A stretch of 64,000 nt of DNA, taken from the NCBI RefSeq assembly GCF_029433095.1, contig NZ_JARNTX010000007.1, forward strand, positions 62,001 to 126,000. The letters are read 5' to 3'. The notes under the pieces were generated by a model. It saw only the letters and a list, made by a program, of their open reading frames with translations. It made no database searches and was not told the DNA's origin. The translations under genes were made by a program, and so were the position numbers. This DNA is from Hymenobacter sp. YC55 (lineage in GTDB: Bacteria; Bacteroidota; Bacteroidia; Cytophagales; Hymenobacteraceae). This document shows, one piece after another, positions 34,901 to 43,021 of this stretch (position 1 is the stretch's first letter; every line of letters begins with the position of its first letter).

Positions 34901-35638
34901 CTACCAGGGGCTGATGCCCGTTTCCGGTGCATTATCATCGCTGTAAAACTGGCTGGTGGGGCCATCGGGGCCCAACAGGGCGGCTTTTACCACGCGGGCG
35001 GCCGCGTCCTGCACGGTGCCGGGGCCGTTGTGGTAGGTAAAATCGGTGGCCGTATAGCCAGGATCCACGGCATTCACTTTGAACGGGCTCTCGCGCAGTT
35101 CGTAGGCCAAGGTAATGGTGTACATGTTCAGCGCCGCTTTGGACGCGTTGTACGCCATCAGCTTGATGGGGTAGTACTGCCAGGTCGGGTCGTTGTGCAG
35201 CGTGAGCGAGCCCAGGCCCGAAGTGAGGTTGACAATGCGGGGTTCCGGGGCCTGCCGCAGCAGGTCGATAAAGGCCTGCGTGACCTGCACGACCCCAAAC
35301 AGGTTGGTGTCGAACACTTCTTTCATCAGGCTGACGGGGGTGCTGAGTGCGGGCTGCGGCATGGCCCCACTGATGCCGGCATTGTTGATGAGCACATCCA
35401 GCCCGGTTGCTTTCTGACCGAGGGCCGCGCGGGCGGCAGCAATGGAGGCGCTGTCCGTCACGTCGAGGACGAGCGGCTCTACTTGGGTGAGGCCTTCAGC
35501 CTGTAAGTGGTCTACGGCCTGCTGGCCTTTTAGTAAATCGCGGCTGCCCAAGTACACGTAGTAGCCGTGCTGGAGTAGTTGGCGGGCCGTTTCGAAGCCG
35601 ATGCCTTTGTTGGCACCGGTGATGAGAGCGTATTTCAT
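34901..35638 (-). CDS. SDR-family oxidoreductase (cassette 2)
   Basis: 245 residues from the ATG at 35638. KYALITGANKGIGFETARQLL, VLDVTDSASI, NNAGISGA, catalytic Ser in VNLTSGLGS, YNASKAALN with Tyr and Lys, VNAVDPGYTATDF. It is the carbonyl-reductase-like SDR group (GANKGIGFE). It lies downstream of the AraC gene at 35739, with tandem operator-like sites between, mirroring cassette 1 in reverse orientation. Confidence 0.93.
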   Translation of the reverse strand: MKYALITGANKGIGFETARQLLQHGYYVYLGSRDLLKGQQAVDHLQAEGLTQVEPLVLDVTDSASIAAARAALGQKATGLDVLINNAGISGAMPQPALSTPVSLMKEVFDTNLFGVVQVTQAFIDLLRQAPEPRIVNLTSGLGSLTLHNDPTWQYYPIKLMAYNASKAALNMYTITLAYELRESPFKVNAVDPGYTATDFTYHNGPGTVQDAAARVVKAALLGPDGPTSQFYSDDNAPETGISPW

Positions 35639-35708
35639 GGAACTGAGGGGGTTGAAGAGGTGGTGTTGCGTGAACAGCACAAAGGTCTTCTGGACCCCAA
35701 CCAGGCCC

Positions 35709-35744
35709 TAACGAGATTCAAACGAATGTGTAAGCAATTCAAAC
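35709..35744. promoter_or_regulatory. Tandem AraC operator-like sites in front of SDR 2
   Basis: Read on the minus strand: GTTTGAATTGCTTA (35744-35731), then GTTTGAATCTCGTTA (35723-35709), spaced 21 bp and overlapping the AraC stop codon. Spacing and position match 30309-30344 in the other cassette. Confidence 0.6.
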
Positions 35745-36686
35745 AACTCGCGGCGAAGCGGCCGCGTGGTCTTGGCTGAGCTGGGCGCGCAGGGCCGACG
35801 GGGTGGTGCCGGTTTGCTTCTTGAAAAAGTTGTTGAAGTAGGTAGGGTAGTCGAACCCCAGCCCGTAGGCAATTTCGGCGGTGCTCCAGTTGGTGTGCTG
35901 GAGCAGGGCTTTGGCTTCGTGGATGAGACGCTCAGCGATGTGTACCGACGTGGGCTTGCCGGTGAGCGCGCGCACGGCCCGGTTGAGGTGGTTGACGTGC
36001 ACCGAGAGCTGGCGGGCGAAATCACCGGGCGTGCGCAGCTGCAGCCCGTGGGCGGGCGAGTCGATGGGAAACTGCCGCTCCAGCAGCCCCTGAAACAAGG
36101 CTACGATGCGACTGGCGGCGTTGGGGTGCTGGTAGTAGCTGGCATGCGGCTGCATTTTGAGGGCCTCGTGCAGGATGAGGTTCAGGTAATTGCGCACCAC
36201 TTCCTGCTGGTAGAGGTAGCCCGAGCCCATTTCCTGCAGCATTTTGCCGAAGAGGTGGCTCAGGTCGGCATACTGGGCCTCATTTACCAGGTATATTGGG
36301 TCGCTGCCGAGGCGGAACAGCGGCGACTCTTGCAAGCTGGCGGCGCGGTCATTGATGATCAGGAATTGCTCGGTAAACAGGCACAGGTAGCCCCCCTGCT
36401 CTTCGGAAATGGGCTCCCAGGAGTAGGGAATCAGCGGGTTGGAAAACACCAGCGCGGGCCGGTCAATGAGCACGCCTCGGGTGGCATAAGTGTAGCGGCT
36501 GCTGCCGGTGAGCAGCCCCACTTTGTAGTAGTCGCGCCGGCCATGCGTTAACGAGCTAGGGTGGAATTGCTCGCGGTCAAACACATTAAACTGGCCCGAG
36601 GCCACGATGGCGGGCTTCTGCCTGCTGGGGGCTGCCGCCTGATCGAGGTCGAGCGAAGTGACAGCAGGTACGAGGGGTAAAGTCAT
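35739..36686 (-). CDS. AraC-family transcriptional regulator (cassette 2)
   Basis: 315 residues from the ATG at 36686. The start is preferred over the ATG at 36752 because an operator-like half-site (36696-36709) lies between them. Ligand-binding half: GRRDYYKVGLLTGSSRYTYATRG, NPLIPYSWEPIS. DNA-binding half: TPGDFARQLSVHVNHLNRAVRALTG and WSTAEIAYGLGFDYPTYFNNFFKKQTGTTPSAL. Clear paralog of 29410. Probably controls SDR 2 and itself. Confidence 0.92.
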   Translation of the reverse strand: MTLPLVPAVTSLDLDQAAAPSRQKPAIVASGQFNVFDREQFHPSSLTHGRRDYYKVGLLTGSSRYTYATRGVLIDRPALVFSNPLIPYSWEPISEEQGGYLCLFTEQFLIINDRAASLQESPLFRLGSDPIYLVNEAQYADLSHLFGKMLQEMGSGYLYQQEVVRNYLNLILHEALKMQPHASYYQHPNAASRIVALFQGLLERQFPIDSPAHGLQLRTPGDFARQLSVHVNHLNRAVRALTGKPTSVHIAERLIHEAKALLQHTNWSTAEIAYGLGFDYPTYFNNFFKKQTGTTPSALRAQLSQDHAAASPRVV

Positions 36687-36695
36687 GCCTAAAAG

Positions 36696-36709
36696 TAAGC
36701 AATTCAAAC
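36696..36709. promoter_or_regulatory. AraC operator-like half-site upstream of the second AraC gene
   Basis: TAAGCAATTCAAAC is identical to 35731-35744 and lies 9 bp before the ATG at 36686, which suggests autoregulation. Confidence 0.5.
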
Positions 36710-36817
36710 GGGGGTAGTCAGCAGCGCTGGATGGGAGTGCTGGGCTTGTCATCGCCTAGACGGGCAACACAACCGATGACAGGCGCAGAATTCTCGATAG
36801 GCTATTTTTCCCGTTTT

Positions 36818-37504
36818 CTAAGAGGACCCCTTACCCCCGGGGGTAGGCCGCATGGCCCGTAGGTACAAGCGCTTGACCTGCTCAGCGCGAAACACCTTGC
36901 CGGTGCGGGTGAGAAAGCGCTGGGAATTGAGCCGCTGGGCAATCTGGGAGTAGTTGAGGCCTTTCTCGTGCAGCAGCAGGATGTGCGCGGCCGCCCGCTC
37001 GTTATGTTCATGGGCGTGCGCCAGCGCCTGGCTCCGGTCCCGGCCCTTCTGGGTGGCCGCTGGCGTAAGGTTAGCCGGCGTACCCAGTTGCGCGCCCTGC
37101 GCTTTCTTGGCGGCGAGCGCGGCCTTCGTGCGCTGGGAGATGAGTTCGCGCTCGTGCTGGGCGAGCACGGCAAAGATGCCGACGGTGAGGGTATTGGCGT
37201 CGGGCATGTCGCAGCAGACGAAGTCCACGCCCGCGTCGCGCAGGGCGAAGATGAAGCCCGCATTGCGGGACAAGCGGTCGAGCTTGGCAATGAGCAGGGT
37301 CGCGCCCGTGGCCTTCGCCAGGGCCATGGCCGCCTGGAGCTGGGGCCGCTCGTTCTTCTTGCCGGACTCCACTTCAACAAACTCTCCTAGTAAATGAGCA
37401 GCCGGGGTGAACGTGGCCACTGCAGCCCGCTGGGCAGCAAGGCCGAGGCCAGACTGGCCTTGCTTTTGGGTGGAGACGCGCAGGTAAGCGACGTACGATT
37501 TCAT
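36818..37504 (-). CDS. Serine recombinase, resolvase type
   Basis: 228 residues from the ATG at 37504. YVAYLRVSTQKQGQSGLGL holds the Ser nucleophile. VESGKKNERPQLQAA, LLIAKLDRLSRNAGF, VLAQHERELISQRTKAAL (dimer helix) and a C-terminal DNA-binding region with GLNYSQIAQRLNSQRFLTRTGK follow. Complete and probably active. It is divergent from a paralog at 37629 across 124 bp that contains a 34-bp dyad. A decayed third relative lies at 41208-41752. Confidence 0.93.
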   Translation of the reverse strand: MKSYVAYLRVSTQKQGQSGLGLAAQRAAVATFTPAAHLLGEFVEVESGKKNERPQLQAAMALAKATGATLLIAKLDRLSRNAGFIFALRDAGVDFVCCDMPDANTLTVGIFAVLAQHERELISQRTKAALAAKKAQGAQLGTPANLTPAATQKGRDRSQALAHAHEHNERAAAHILLLHEKGLNYSQIAQRLNSQRFLTRTGKVFRAEQVKRLYLRAMRPTPGGKGSS

Positions 37505-37551
37505 GCAACGGGAGAGAAGGGTAGGCAAAAGTAACCCCCGTTTGACTCATT

Positions 37552-37585
37552 TCACAGTGGTTAAACGGACGTTTAACGAATGTGA
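37552..37585. other. 34-bp dyad between divergent serine recombinases
   Basis: TCACA, GTG, GTTAAACG, GA, CGTTTAAC, GAA, TGTGA: nested perfect arms of 5 and 8 bp around a two-base centre. This is the geometry of a serine-recombinase crossover site, and it also fits a shared operator. It lies 44 bp before the 37629 start and 48 bp before the 37504 start. Confidence 0.6.
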
Positions 37586-37628
37586 CAACACACTATATTG
37601 CACCTCTTTCCTCTTCTACCATGGGTGT

Positions 37629-38300
37629 ATGATCAACTATGTCGCCTACTTCCGGGTGAGTACTGCTCGGCAGGGACAGTCTGGCTTGGGACTTGAAGCG
37701 CAGCAAGCCGCGGTGCGGAATTTCGTGGGGACCGAGGCCCGCATCGTGGCCGAGTTTACGGAAGTAGAGAGTGGGCGCAAGAACAGCCGGCCGCAGCTGC
37801 AGGCGGCCATCACCCAGGCCAAGCAGGAGGGAGCGGTGCTGCTCGTCGCCAAGCTCGACCGCTTAGCCCGCAACGTGGCCTTCCTCGCGACCCTGATGGA
37901 AAGTCACGTGCGCTTTAAGGCGGTGGACTTGCCGGCGGCGGATGAGTTTACGCTACACATCTTGGCGGCGGTAGCGCAGAAAGAGGCCACGGCCATTTCC
38001 ACGCGCACGAAGGATGCGTTGGCCGCCAAGAAGGCGCGGGGCTTTCAACTCGGCACGCCCGCTAATCTGACGGCGGCAGCGCGGGAGAAGTCGTGGGTGT
38101 CGCTACGGCATAACGCGCAAACCAATCTCAACAATCGGCAAGCCAAGCAGCTGGCCATCCTCCTGCGAGCGACGGGGGTCAGCTTGCGCGAGATTGCCGC
38201 TCGGCTCAACGAGTCGGGGTATCGGACCAGGAGAGGGAAGGCCTTCCATCCCATGGGGGTGAAGCGGTTACTGACAACGCTAGAAACCCAAGTCCTTTAA
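37629..38300 (+). CDS. Serine recombinase, resolvase type (divergent paralog)
   Basis: 223 residues from the ATG at 37629. YVAYFRVSTARQGQSGLGL with the Ser nucleophile, VESGRKNSRPQLQAAI, LLVAKLDRLARNVAF, VAQKEATAISTRTKDAL and a C-terminal recognition helix (VSLREIAARLNESGYRTRRG). About half identical by eye to 36818-37504. A divergent pair of resolvases suggests duplication or two recombinases sharing one site. Confidence 0.93.
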   Translation: MINYVAYFRVSTARQGQSGLGLEAQQAAVRNFVGTEARIVAEFTEVESGRKNSRPQLQAAITQAKQEGAVLLVAKLDRLARNVAFLATLMESHVRFKAVDLPAADEFTLHILAAVAQKEATAISTRTKDALAAKKARGFQLGTPANLTAAAREKSWVSLRHNAQTNLNNRQAKQLAILLRATGVSLREIAARLNESGYRTRRGKAFHPMGVKRLLTTLETQVL

Positions 38301-38513
38301 GTTGCAAAAGAGTCAGAATCAAACAAAGGGTACGGATTAGCTCCAGCAGAGGACGAACAGTACATTTAGACGAGTAAGCGTTGCCACTTCTGTTTTCCGG
38401 CTGCGTGCTGCACGCTGCGAAGTAATTAAGTGCCTATTAGTCCTTAACCATTCACCCTACGCCGAAGAGCAAGCGGCTATTGCAGAGCATAGCTGAACCC
38501 ATATTACTTCTTC

Positions 38514-38849
38514 ATGCCTAACCATACCCAGCCAGCCAAATGGCCTCGCGCCGAACCGAAAGATTTACGTCAGCTGATTGAGTTCATAGCTCCCTTCGTA
38601 ATGTGGCTTGACCCCAAAAGCGTGGAGGATATTGTTAGATATAATAACCAAAGGTGTTCAGACTGGGAAACCATATTGAAAGCTTTACCTAGTAATCCAG
38701 TGCCTTCAGAAGCATATCTGTGGAAAAATGGGGCTTGCGTTTTTCCCGTAATCCGCCGTTCCACCGGTTCTGAAGACAGTAATTACTTCGGCGCGGATGG
38801 ATGCCTCAAAACCGATAATAGCAATAACCGGTACTCTAACTCAATATAG
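38514..38849 (+). CDS. Unknown 111-residue protein
   Basis: The ATG at 38514 begins MPNHTQPAKW. The sequence is soluble and mixed: LRQLIEFIAPFVMWLDPKSV, DWETILKALPSNPVPSEAYL, GACVFPVIRR. Codon use looks natural. No match recognised. It is the cargo gene next to the recombinases and before the AT-rich Cas4-like gene. Confidence 0.5.
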   Translation: MPNHTQPAKWPRAEPKDLRQLIEFIAPFVMWLDPKSVEDIVRYNNQRCSDWETILKALPSNPVPSEAYLWKNGACVFPVIRRSTGSEDSNYFGADGCLKTDNSNNRYSNSI

Positions 38850-39048
38850 AGATAAGCATTCCACTAAGCTGGTAAACCCAAAAAGAACGATACTAGTCAA
38901 TCAGTTTTAATAGCCTTGGTATGAGCAGAAATACATGAGACTCTCTCCTAACAGAGATACTAGTAAAAAAATAATATAGGCGAAACAAGGATCATGACTT
39001 TTTATTGAAAGTAAAATAAATTGTTTAAATATTTAATGTTATAGTACT

Positions 39049-40143
39049 ATGGATATTAACACCATAAAGGGTAATTTAAATGAAAAGCGTGCTAGTTATT
39101 TTGATATTTGGTTAAGAAAATTAGGGTTTAGAGATGATATTATACGTGAGCAATATATTTCACAATTATACAATATGTTTGTAAATAAGTTCAAGGACAA
39201 AAAGAAATTTACTTATTGGGGATATGGGCAAACGTCACTAAGTGAATATACCGTTCAAGACTTTGCTGAAATGGTATCCGCAAATCTTGGCGCAGAGATA
39301 TCATTTAAAAGACCCACTATAATGAAGCGGGTTATTTTAGAAGATTCACAAAGTATTGAAAATTTTATATTAGATAAGCTCAAGTTAAAATATGTAACTG
39401 CATCTAATATAGCTGGATATATTTATTGCCCAGTAAGTTATTGTATTCAGAAGAGCTTTCGTGATGATCCCACAGAAGAAGGGGAAATAGGAGCCAAATT
39501 ACATAATGATAACAGGCTAATAAGTTATATAGATGGGATAAAAGGCAAGTTTGAGGTAAGCAATAACATCAAAACCAACGTATTATACAGTAGGTATAAT
39601 TATGATTTTTTTACTGAAATACGTCAAGCATCTGTATATTTTGTTGGGCACGCTAATGACAGAAAAGAATATTTCAAAAGTAGCAAAGGCAGGTTCGTAG
39701 GACAGCCAGATTATATATTTACGAATAGAGATAATAACAAATTCATTGTTGAAGAAAAATTTATTAATGCAAAAAAGGAGAAACATTATTTCAAGGATAG
39801 CCACATAGCTCAATTGACATCATATATCGAAGGACTAGACTTAATTAATGCTAAATATGGCTATTTGGTATACTGGTATTATGAGTATGTTGATGAAAAA
39901 ATGGTAATTAAGAAGTGTAGTGCATTAAAGATTAGCCAATCAGAACAAAATAAGAATAAGCTTAGAGAGGCCTATAAAAATATAATGGACATTAATACTG
40001 GAACGGTCATTGATTTTGATAGCAGTACGTTAGATGCAAATAAATGCGCAAACTGCGTTGTTAGAAGGTTTTGTGGACACAAATCGGGCAGGCCTAAAAC
40101 ATTGTCTATTCCTTATGATAAGAGGTATTACGGATTGATTTAA
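39049..40143 (+). CDS. Cas4-like PD-(D/E)XK nuclease with iron-sulfur cysteines
   Basis: 364 residues, strongly AT-rich against GC-rich neighbours. The nuclease core is complete: Cys127 in GYIYCPVSYC, His152 in GAKLHND, Asp221 in GQPDYIF, Glu235-x-Lys237 in VEEKF, Gln255 in IAQLTSYIEGL, then Cys333, Cys336 and Cys342 in KCANCVVRRFC. One N-terminal Cys plus three C-terminal Cys is the 4Fe-4S arrangement of Cas4/Dna2/AddB nucleases. The first 100 residues are an extra helical domain. No cas1, cas2 or repeat array is nearby, so it is a solo Cas4-like exonuclease, probably transferred and possibly a defence or mobile-element protein. Confidence 0.8.
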   Translation: MDINTIKGNLNEKRASYFDIWLRKLGFRDDIIREQYISQLYNMFVNKFKDKKKFTYWGYGQTSLSEYTVQDFAEMVSANLGAEISFKRPTIMKRVILEDSQSIENFILDKLKLKYVTASNIAGYIYCPVSYCIQKSFRDDPTEEGEIGAKLHNDNRLISYIDGIKGKFEVSNNIKTNVLYSRYNYDFFTEIRQASVYFVGHANDRKEYFKSSKGRFVGQPDYIFTNRDNNKFIVEEKFINAKKEKHYFKDSHIAQLTSYIEGLDLINAKYGYLVYWYYEYVDEKMVIKKCSALKISQSEQNKNKLREAYKNIMDINTGTVIDFDSSTLDANKCANCVVRRFCGHKSGRPKTLSIPYDKRYYGLI

Positions 40144-40275
40144 AAAGTGAGTTTTATAGGCCATATCAAATTATAGTTACAGTGACGTTAAATGACATTT
40201 TCGATAGCTCACCCTGCTTGCGGAGTTTTTCACTTGCTCTAGGTCAGAAAGGTCTATGTTGTAAAAGCTAAAGGC

Positions 40276-40843
40276 TTTTCGTTTCTGGACCTACTTTTTA
40301 GCCCTGATTTTGCGCTGGACTATAAATTTAATGATCCGAACGACCCCAAGCGTATCTAATACCGCTCCGACCACTACAACTTCGCTAAGCGCAACGTGCC
40401 CATCATCTTCTACACGAGCATCGAACACCCCGAGTACCACTAGGCGATGGACGACGTGGAGAAAATTGATTTTCCGGCCATGGTGCGCCGCGACCAGCTC
40501 ATTTTTCACACGGCCTGGGCCCTGGCCAACCGGGATACCCGCATCGCGCTGAAGCCCGAACTGTTGTCCACCGTCTTCACGCCCGCCGCCGACCTGGACC
40601 GCTACGTTGGCAATTACGCCAGCCCTCAAAGTCAGCTCAAGACGGACATAACAAAAGAGGGCACGAAAAGAGGGCACGACCCTAAAGGCGTAGGGCAGCG
40701 GCCAGGCGGCTTTCTCACTGGAAACGGTAAGCAAAGACGTGTTCAAGAACGACCTCTTAGATCTCCGCATAGAGTTTGATGCAGCGAAGCCCATCTTCAC
40801 GATGAAGCAGCGCGGCACCACCTTCACGTATGCCAAGGAATAA
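40276..40843 (+). pseudogene. Decayed M28-family peptidase C-terminus
   Basis: The plus frame reads LDYKFNDPNDPKRI (stop) YRSDHYNFAKRNVPIIFYTS, then PEYH (stop), then KIDFPAMVRRDQLIFHTAWALANRD. This is the C-terminal core of M28 aminopeptidases, whose SDHxxF motif is kept. A DLDRYVGNYASPQ segment and, after frame changes, DVFKNDLLDLRIEF and FTMKQRGTTFTYAKE follow, to TAA at 40843. That is a DUF3471-like appended domain. Two nonsense codons and frameshifts show it is dead; the N-terminal half is missing. Confidence 0.75.
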
Positions 40844-41016
40844 GCGCCGGCCACCAGGCAGGTAGTTGTTGTCCGCCCGGTTCCGTCGGTTGTCATGTTA
40901 AAGGCCTTTTCCGTGGTCACGTTAGGAATGAAACCTAAACCAATACGCTGCATACTACTTCCAAACGTCCATTCACAAAATGTCCAAGGCCCGTATAGCT
41001 ACTTGCTGGGCTGGCT

Positions 41017-41054
41017 TGTGACATACTAGGAACACCTGTTCCAAGAATGTCACA
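41017..41054. repeat. 38-bp palindromic repeat, right copy
   Basis: TGTGACAT, ACTA, GGAACA, CC, TGTTCC, AAGA, ATGTCACA: inner arms perfect here, outer arms perfect in both copies. It is in direct orientation with 29100-29137. It sits just upstream of a decayed serine recombinase. Confidence 0.7.
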
Positions 41055-41207
41055 CGCAGCACTACCTTGCTCAGCGTTCCCAATTAAAGCGTATGCCTCA
41101 TGCTGTATGTTTTATATAATCGGGTCAATACCGCTCGCCAAGGCCAATCCGGTTAGGGTTAAAAGCCCAGCAAGCGGCCGTGCTCTCATTTGCTAAGGAT
41201 CCTGTGG

Positions 41208-41752
41208 CTATCGTAGCCCACTTCCGCTAAATAGAGAGCGGTAAGAAAAACCAGCGACCGCAGCTTGCAGCTGCTGTGGCAGAGTGTGGGCGGCTCGGTG
41301 CAACGTTACTTATTACCAATCTGGACCAGTTGAGCCGTGATGCAGCATATGTATTGCTATTAGATGTACCTTTTGTGGCCGTAGACATACCCGAGTTGAA
41401 CACCCTAACGAAAGGGATCTCCGCTTCTATAGCCCAGCATGAGCGCGAGTTGATAGGTAAGTGGATTATTGAAGCATTAGCCGCTAATAAGGCACGAGGT
41501 GAGTCTTTAGGTACGACTGCTAATCTTGCTGCTGAAGGTCGACAGCAAGGGCAGGCTATCCAGCAGCAAAATGCGCGATAAGCGGAAGCCAACCGTGTAG
41601 CGGCAGCATTGGTAACACTTTGGAATCAAGTGCCTGGTCACGCATATACACTCCGTTGGATGGCGCAGGAGTTAAACCGTTTGAGGTTACGTACCCGTCG
41701 AGGGTATGCCTTCAGCGCCAAATCCGTGCAGCGCTTACAGAAATTCGATTAG
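41208..41752 (+). pseudogene. Decayed serine recombinase
   Basis: Matches 36818-37504 from IESGKKNQRPQLAAA through LLITNLDQLSRDAAY, IAQHERELIGKWIIEALAANKA and LGTTANLAAEGRQQG to a C-terminal LRTRRGYAFSAKSVQRL. It lacks the N-terminal catalytic Ser region, has TAA near 41228 and again at 41579, and a small deletion after YVLLL. It probably marks an older end of the same mobile segment, 150 bp from the right 38-bp repeat. Confidence 0.85.
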
Positions 41753-41882
41753 CAAATACAATTGCAACAAGTAAGGTGGAATGTAATCGCATCTTGTAAC
41801 TGATAAGGAGGGGCAATACCTTTTATGTTACGGGTATAAAGCGACTTTGTGAGAGCTGATGAAGTAAAAAAGTAACAAAAAA

Positions 41883-42683
41883 CTAATCCTGCCATATAAC
41901 TGTAAACACCATATATATACTGTCGAAATAGATACAATGCTCGTTTAAGGGTCTTGTATAACTCTTTGAGTTAACGTAATCGAACCAATCTTCTGCATAT
42001 ATCTTTTCGGGATTATTATATTTTATATTTTTACTATAATACTCACCAGTTGCTGTTGCAGATGGTACTCTATTTGATAATTTAGTAAGATATCTAAATT
42101 CAAAATCATCACTCATGCTGTGCCATAGTATTTTGCCATATTGAGAGCAAACTACAGCAATCGGGTGTGTTCCAATTGCTGCGTATCTTAATAATGTCGC
42201 GGCTATACTTGTTTGATATTTATTGCCTAAATGGCGAATAAGCTCTATAGATATTCTTTTTCCTTTACAATCATCAATAAATCTTTTTTCAGGCATTAGC
42301 AAGGAGCAAGCAAAATAGTCTGCTTCTTGTTCTACCAAGTTTTTTGAAGAAAAATCGACTGTTGAAGGATGGGATGGCGTTTTGCCTGCCTCTAACGCTA
42401 AACGATGTTCATCAAGGAAATAATGCCCTAATTCATGGCCAAAAGTAAACCGGCTCCTTGTGCTGGTTGCCTGCTTAACTTTGGATAAGTTGATATAGAT
42501 GTGGAAGCTGCCATTAAGTTGCTCAATCAATCCATCAAAAGAGTCACCATAAAAACCATAGTTAAAGCTGATCTCATTATCACTCGCAATTATTTCAGGT
42601 GTAATAATACCATTTGAGCAATATGTTTCAGCTATATCTTGCGCTAAGGAAGAAATAACCCTTTTTCTATGCTTGTGGATCAC
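41883..42683 (-). CDS. ImmA/IrrE-family metallopeptidase
   Basis: 266 residues from a GTG at 42683 that overlaps the upstream gene by 17 bp. Zinc site: His83-Glu84-x-x-His87 in FTFGHELGHYFLDEH, third ligand Glu120 in EQEADYFACSLLMP, the ImmA/IrrE (DUF955) pattern. The C-terminal ~120 residues (AVVCSQYGKILWHS...) form the usual sensory extension. Relatives cut a DNA-binding repressor after DNA damage or phage signals (ImmA of ICEBs1, CapP of CBASS). Here the partners are a small acidic protein and a sigma factor in one operon, divergent from a CBASS-like operon. I infer it switches that defence on. Confidence 0.88.
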   Translation of the reverse strand: MIHKHRKRVISSLAQDIAETYCSNGIITPEIIASDNEISFNYGFYGDSFDGLIEQLNGSFHIYINLSKVKQATSTRSRFTFGHELGHYFLDEHRLALEAGKTPSHPSTVDFSSKNLVEQEADYFACSLLMPEKRFIDDCKGKRISIELIRHLGNKYQTSIAATLLRYAAIGTHPIAVVCSQYGKILWHSMSDDFEFRYLTKLSNRVPSATATGEYYSKNIKYNNPEKIYAEDWFDYVNSKSYTRPLNEHCIYFDSIYMVFTVIWQD

Positions 42684-43017
42684 TATCGTTATGTGAGTTG
42701 TTGGCTCTCTTTCGGTCCTCTTCCATTCGTTTGCGTATTTCTTCGGGTATATCTTTTCCTTCTCTCGCTGCCTGTGCTAAACTAATAGTAAATTCATTAT
42801 CTATGTCATTATTTATAATTGGCTTAAATGATACTATACCTTTGTTTAAAATATCATCGATTGGTGATTCTGGAGGAGGTGTTTTTTTAAATATGTCTTT
42901 GTGATTCTCTTCTAAATAATTAACCTGTTCAATAGTGATTGGGAATAGATAGCCATTGGCTCGTAATGAATGAGTGAGCTTAGATTCATATTGCCGTTTT
43001 CTGTTATTGTTTTCCAT
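42667..43017 (-). CDS. Small charged protein between sigma factor and ImmA-like peptidase
   Basis: 116 residues from the ATG at 43017. It starts MENNNRKRQYESKL, then LRANGYLFPITIEQVNYLEENH, and ends with an acidic/basic helix (AREGKDIPEEIRKRMEEDRKR). No domain recognised and no helix-turn-helix seen. By position it could be the substrate of the peptidase or an anti-sigma factor holding the neighbouring sigma factor. The start codon is 4 bp from the sigma stop region and its end overlaps the peptidase start, so the three genes are tightly coupled. The segment resembles small antitoxin-like proteins encoded before ImmA peptidases. Confidence 0.65.
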   Translation of the reverse strand: MENNNRKRQYESKLTHSLRANGYLFPITIEQVNYLEENHKDIFKKTPPPESPIDDILNKGIVSFKPIINNDIDNEFTISLAQAAREGKDIPEEIRKRMEEDRKRANNSHNDSDPQA

Positions 43018-43021
43018 CTTA

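Noticed and set aside
39049..40143. Part of a CRISPR-Cas locus because of the Cas4-like gene
   Set aside because: No cas1/cas2 homolog and no regularly spaced direct repeats in the surrounding 10 kb.
40291..40953. 220-codon minus-strand frame as a gene
   Set aside because: It is the antisense of a recognisable decayed M28 peptidase on the plus strand.
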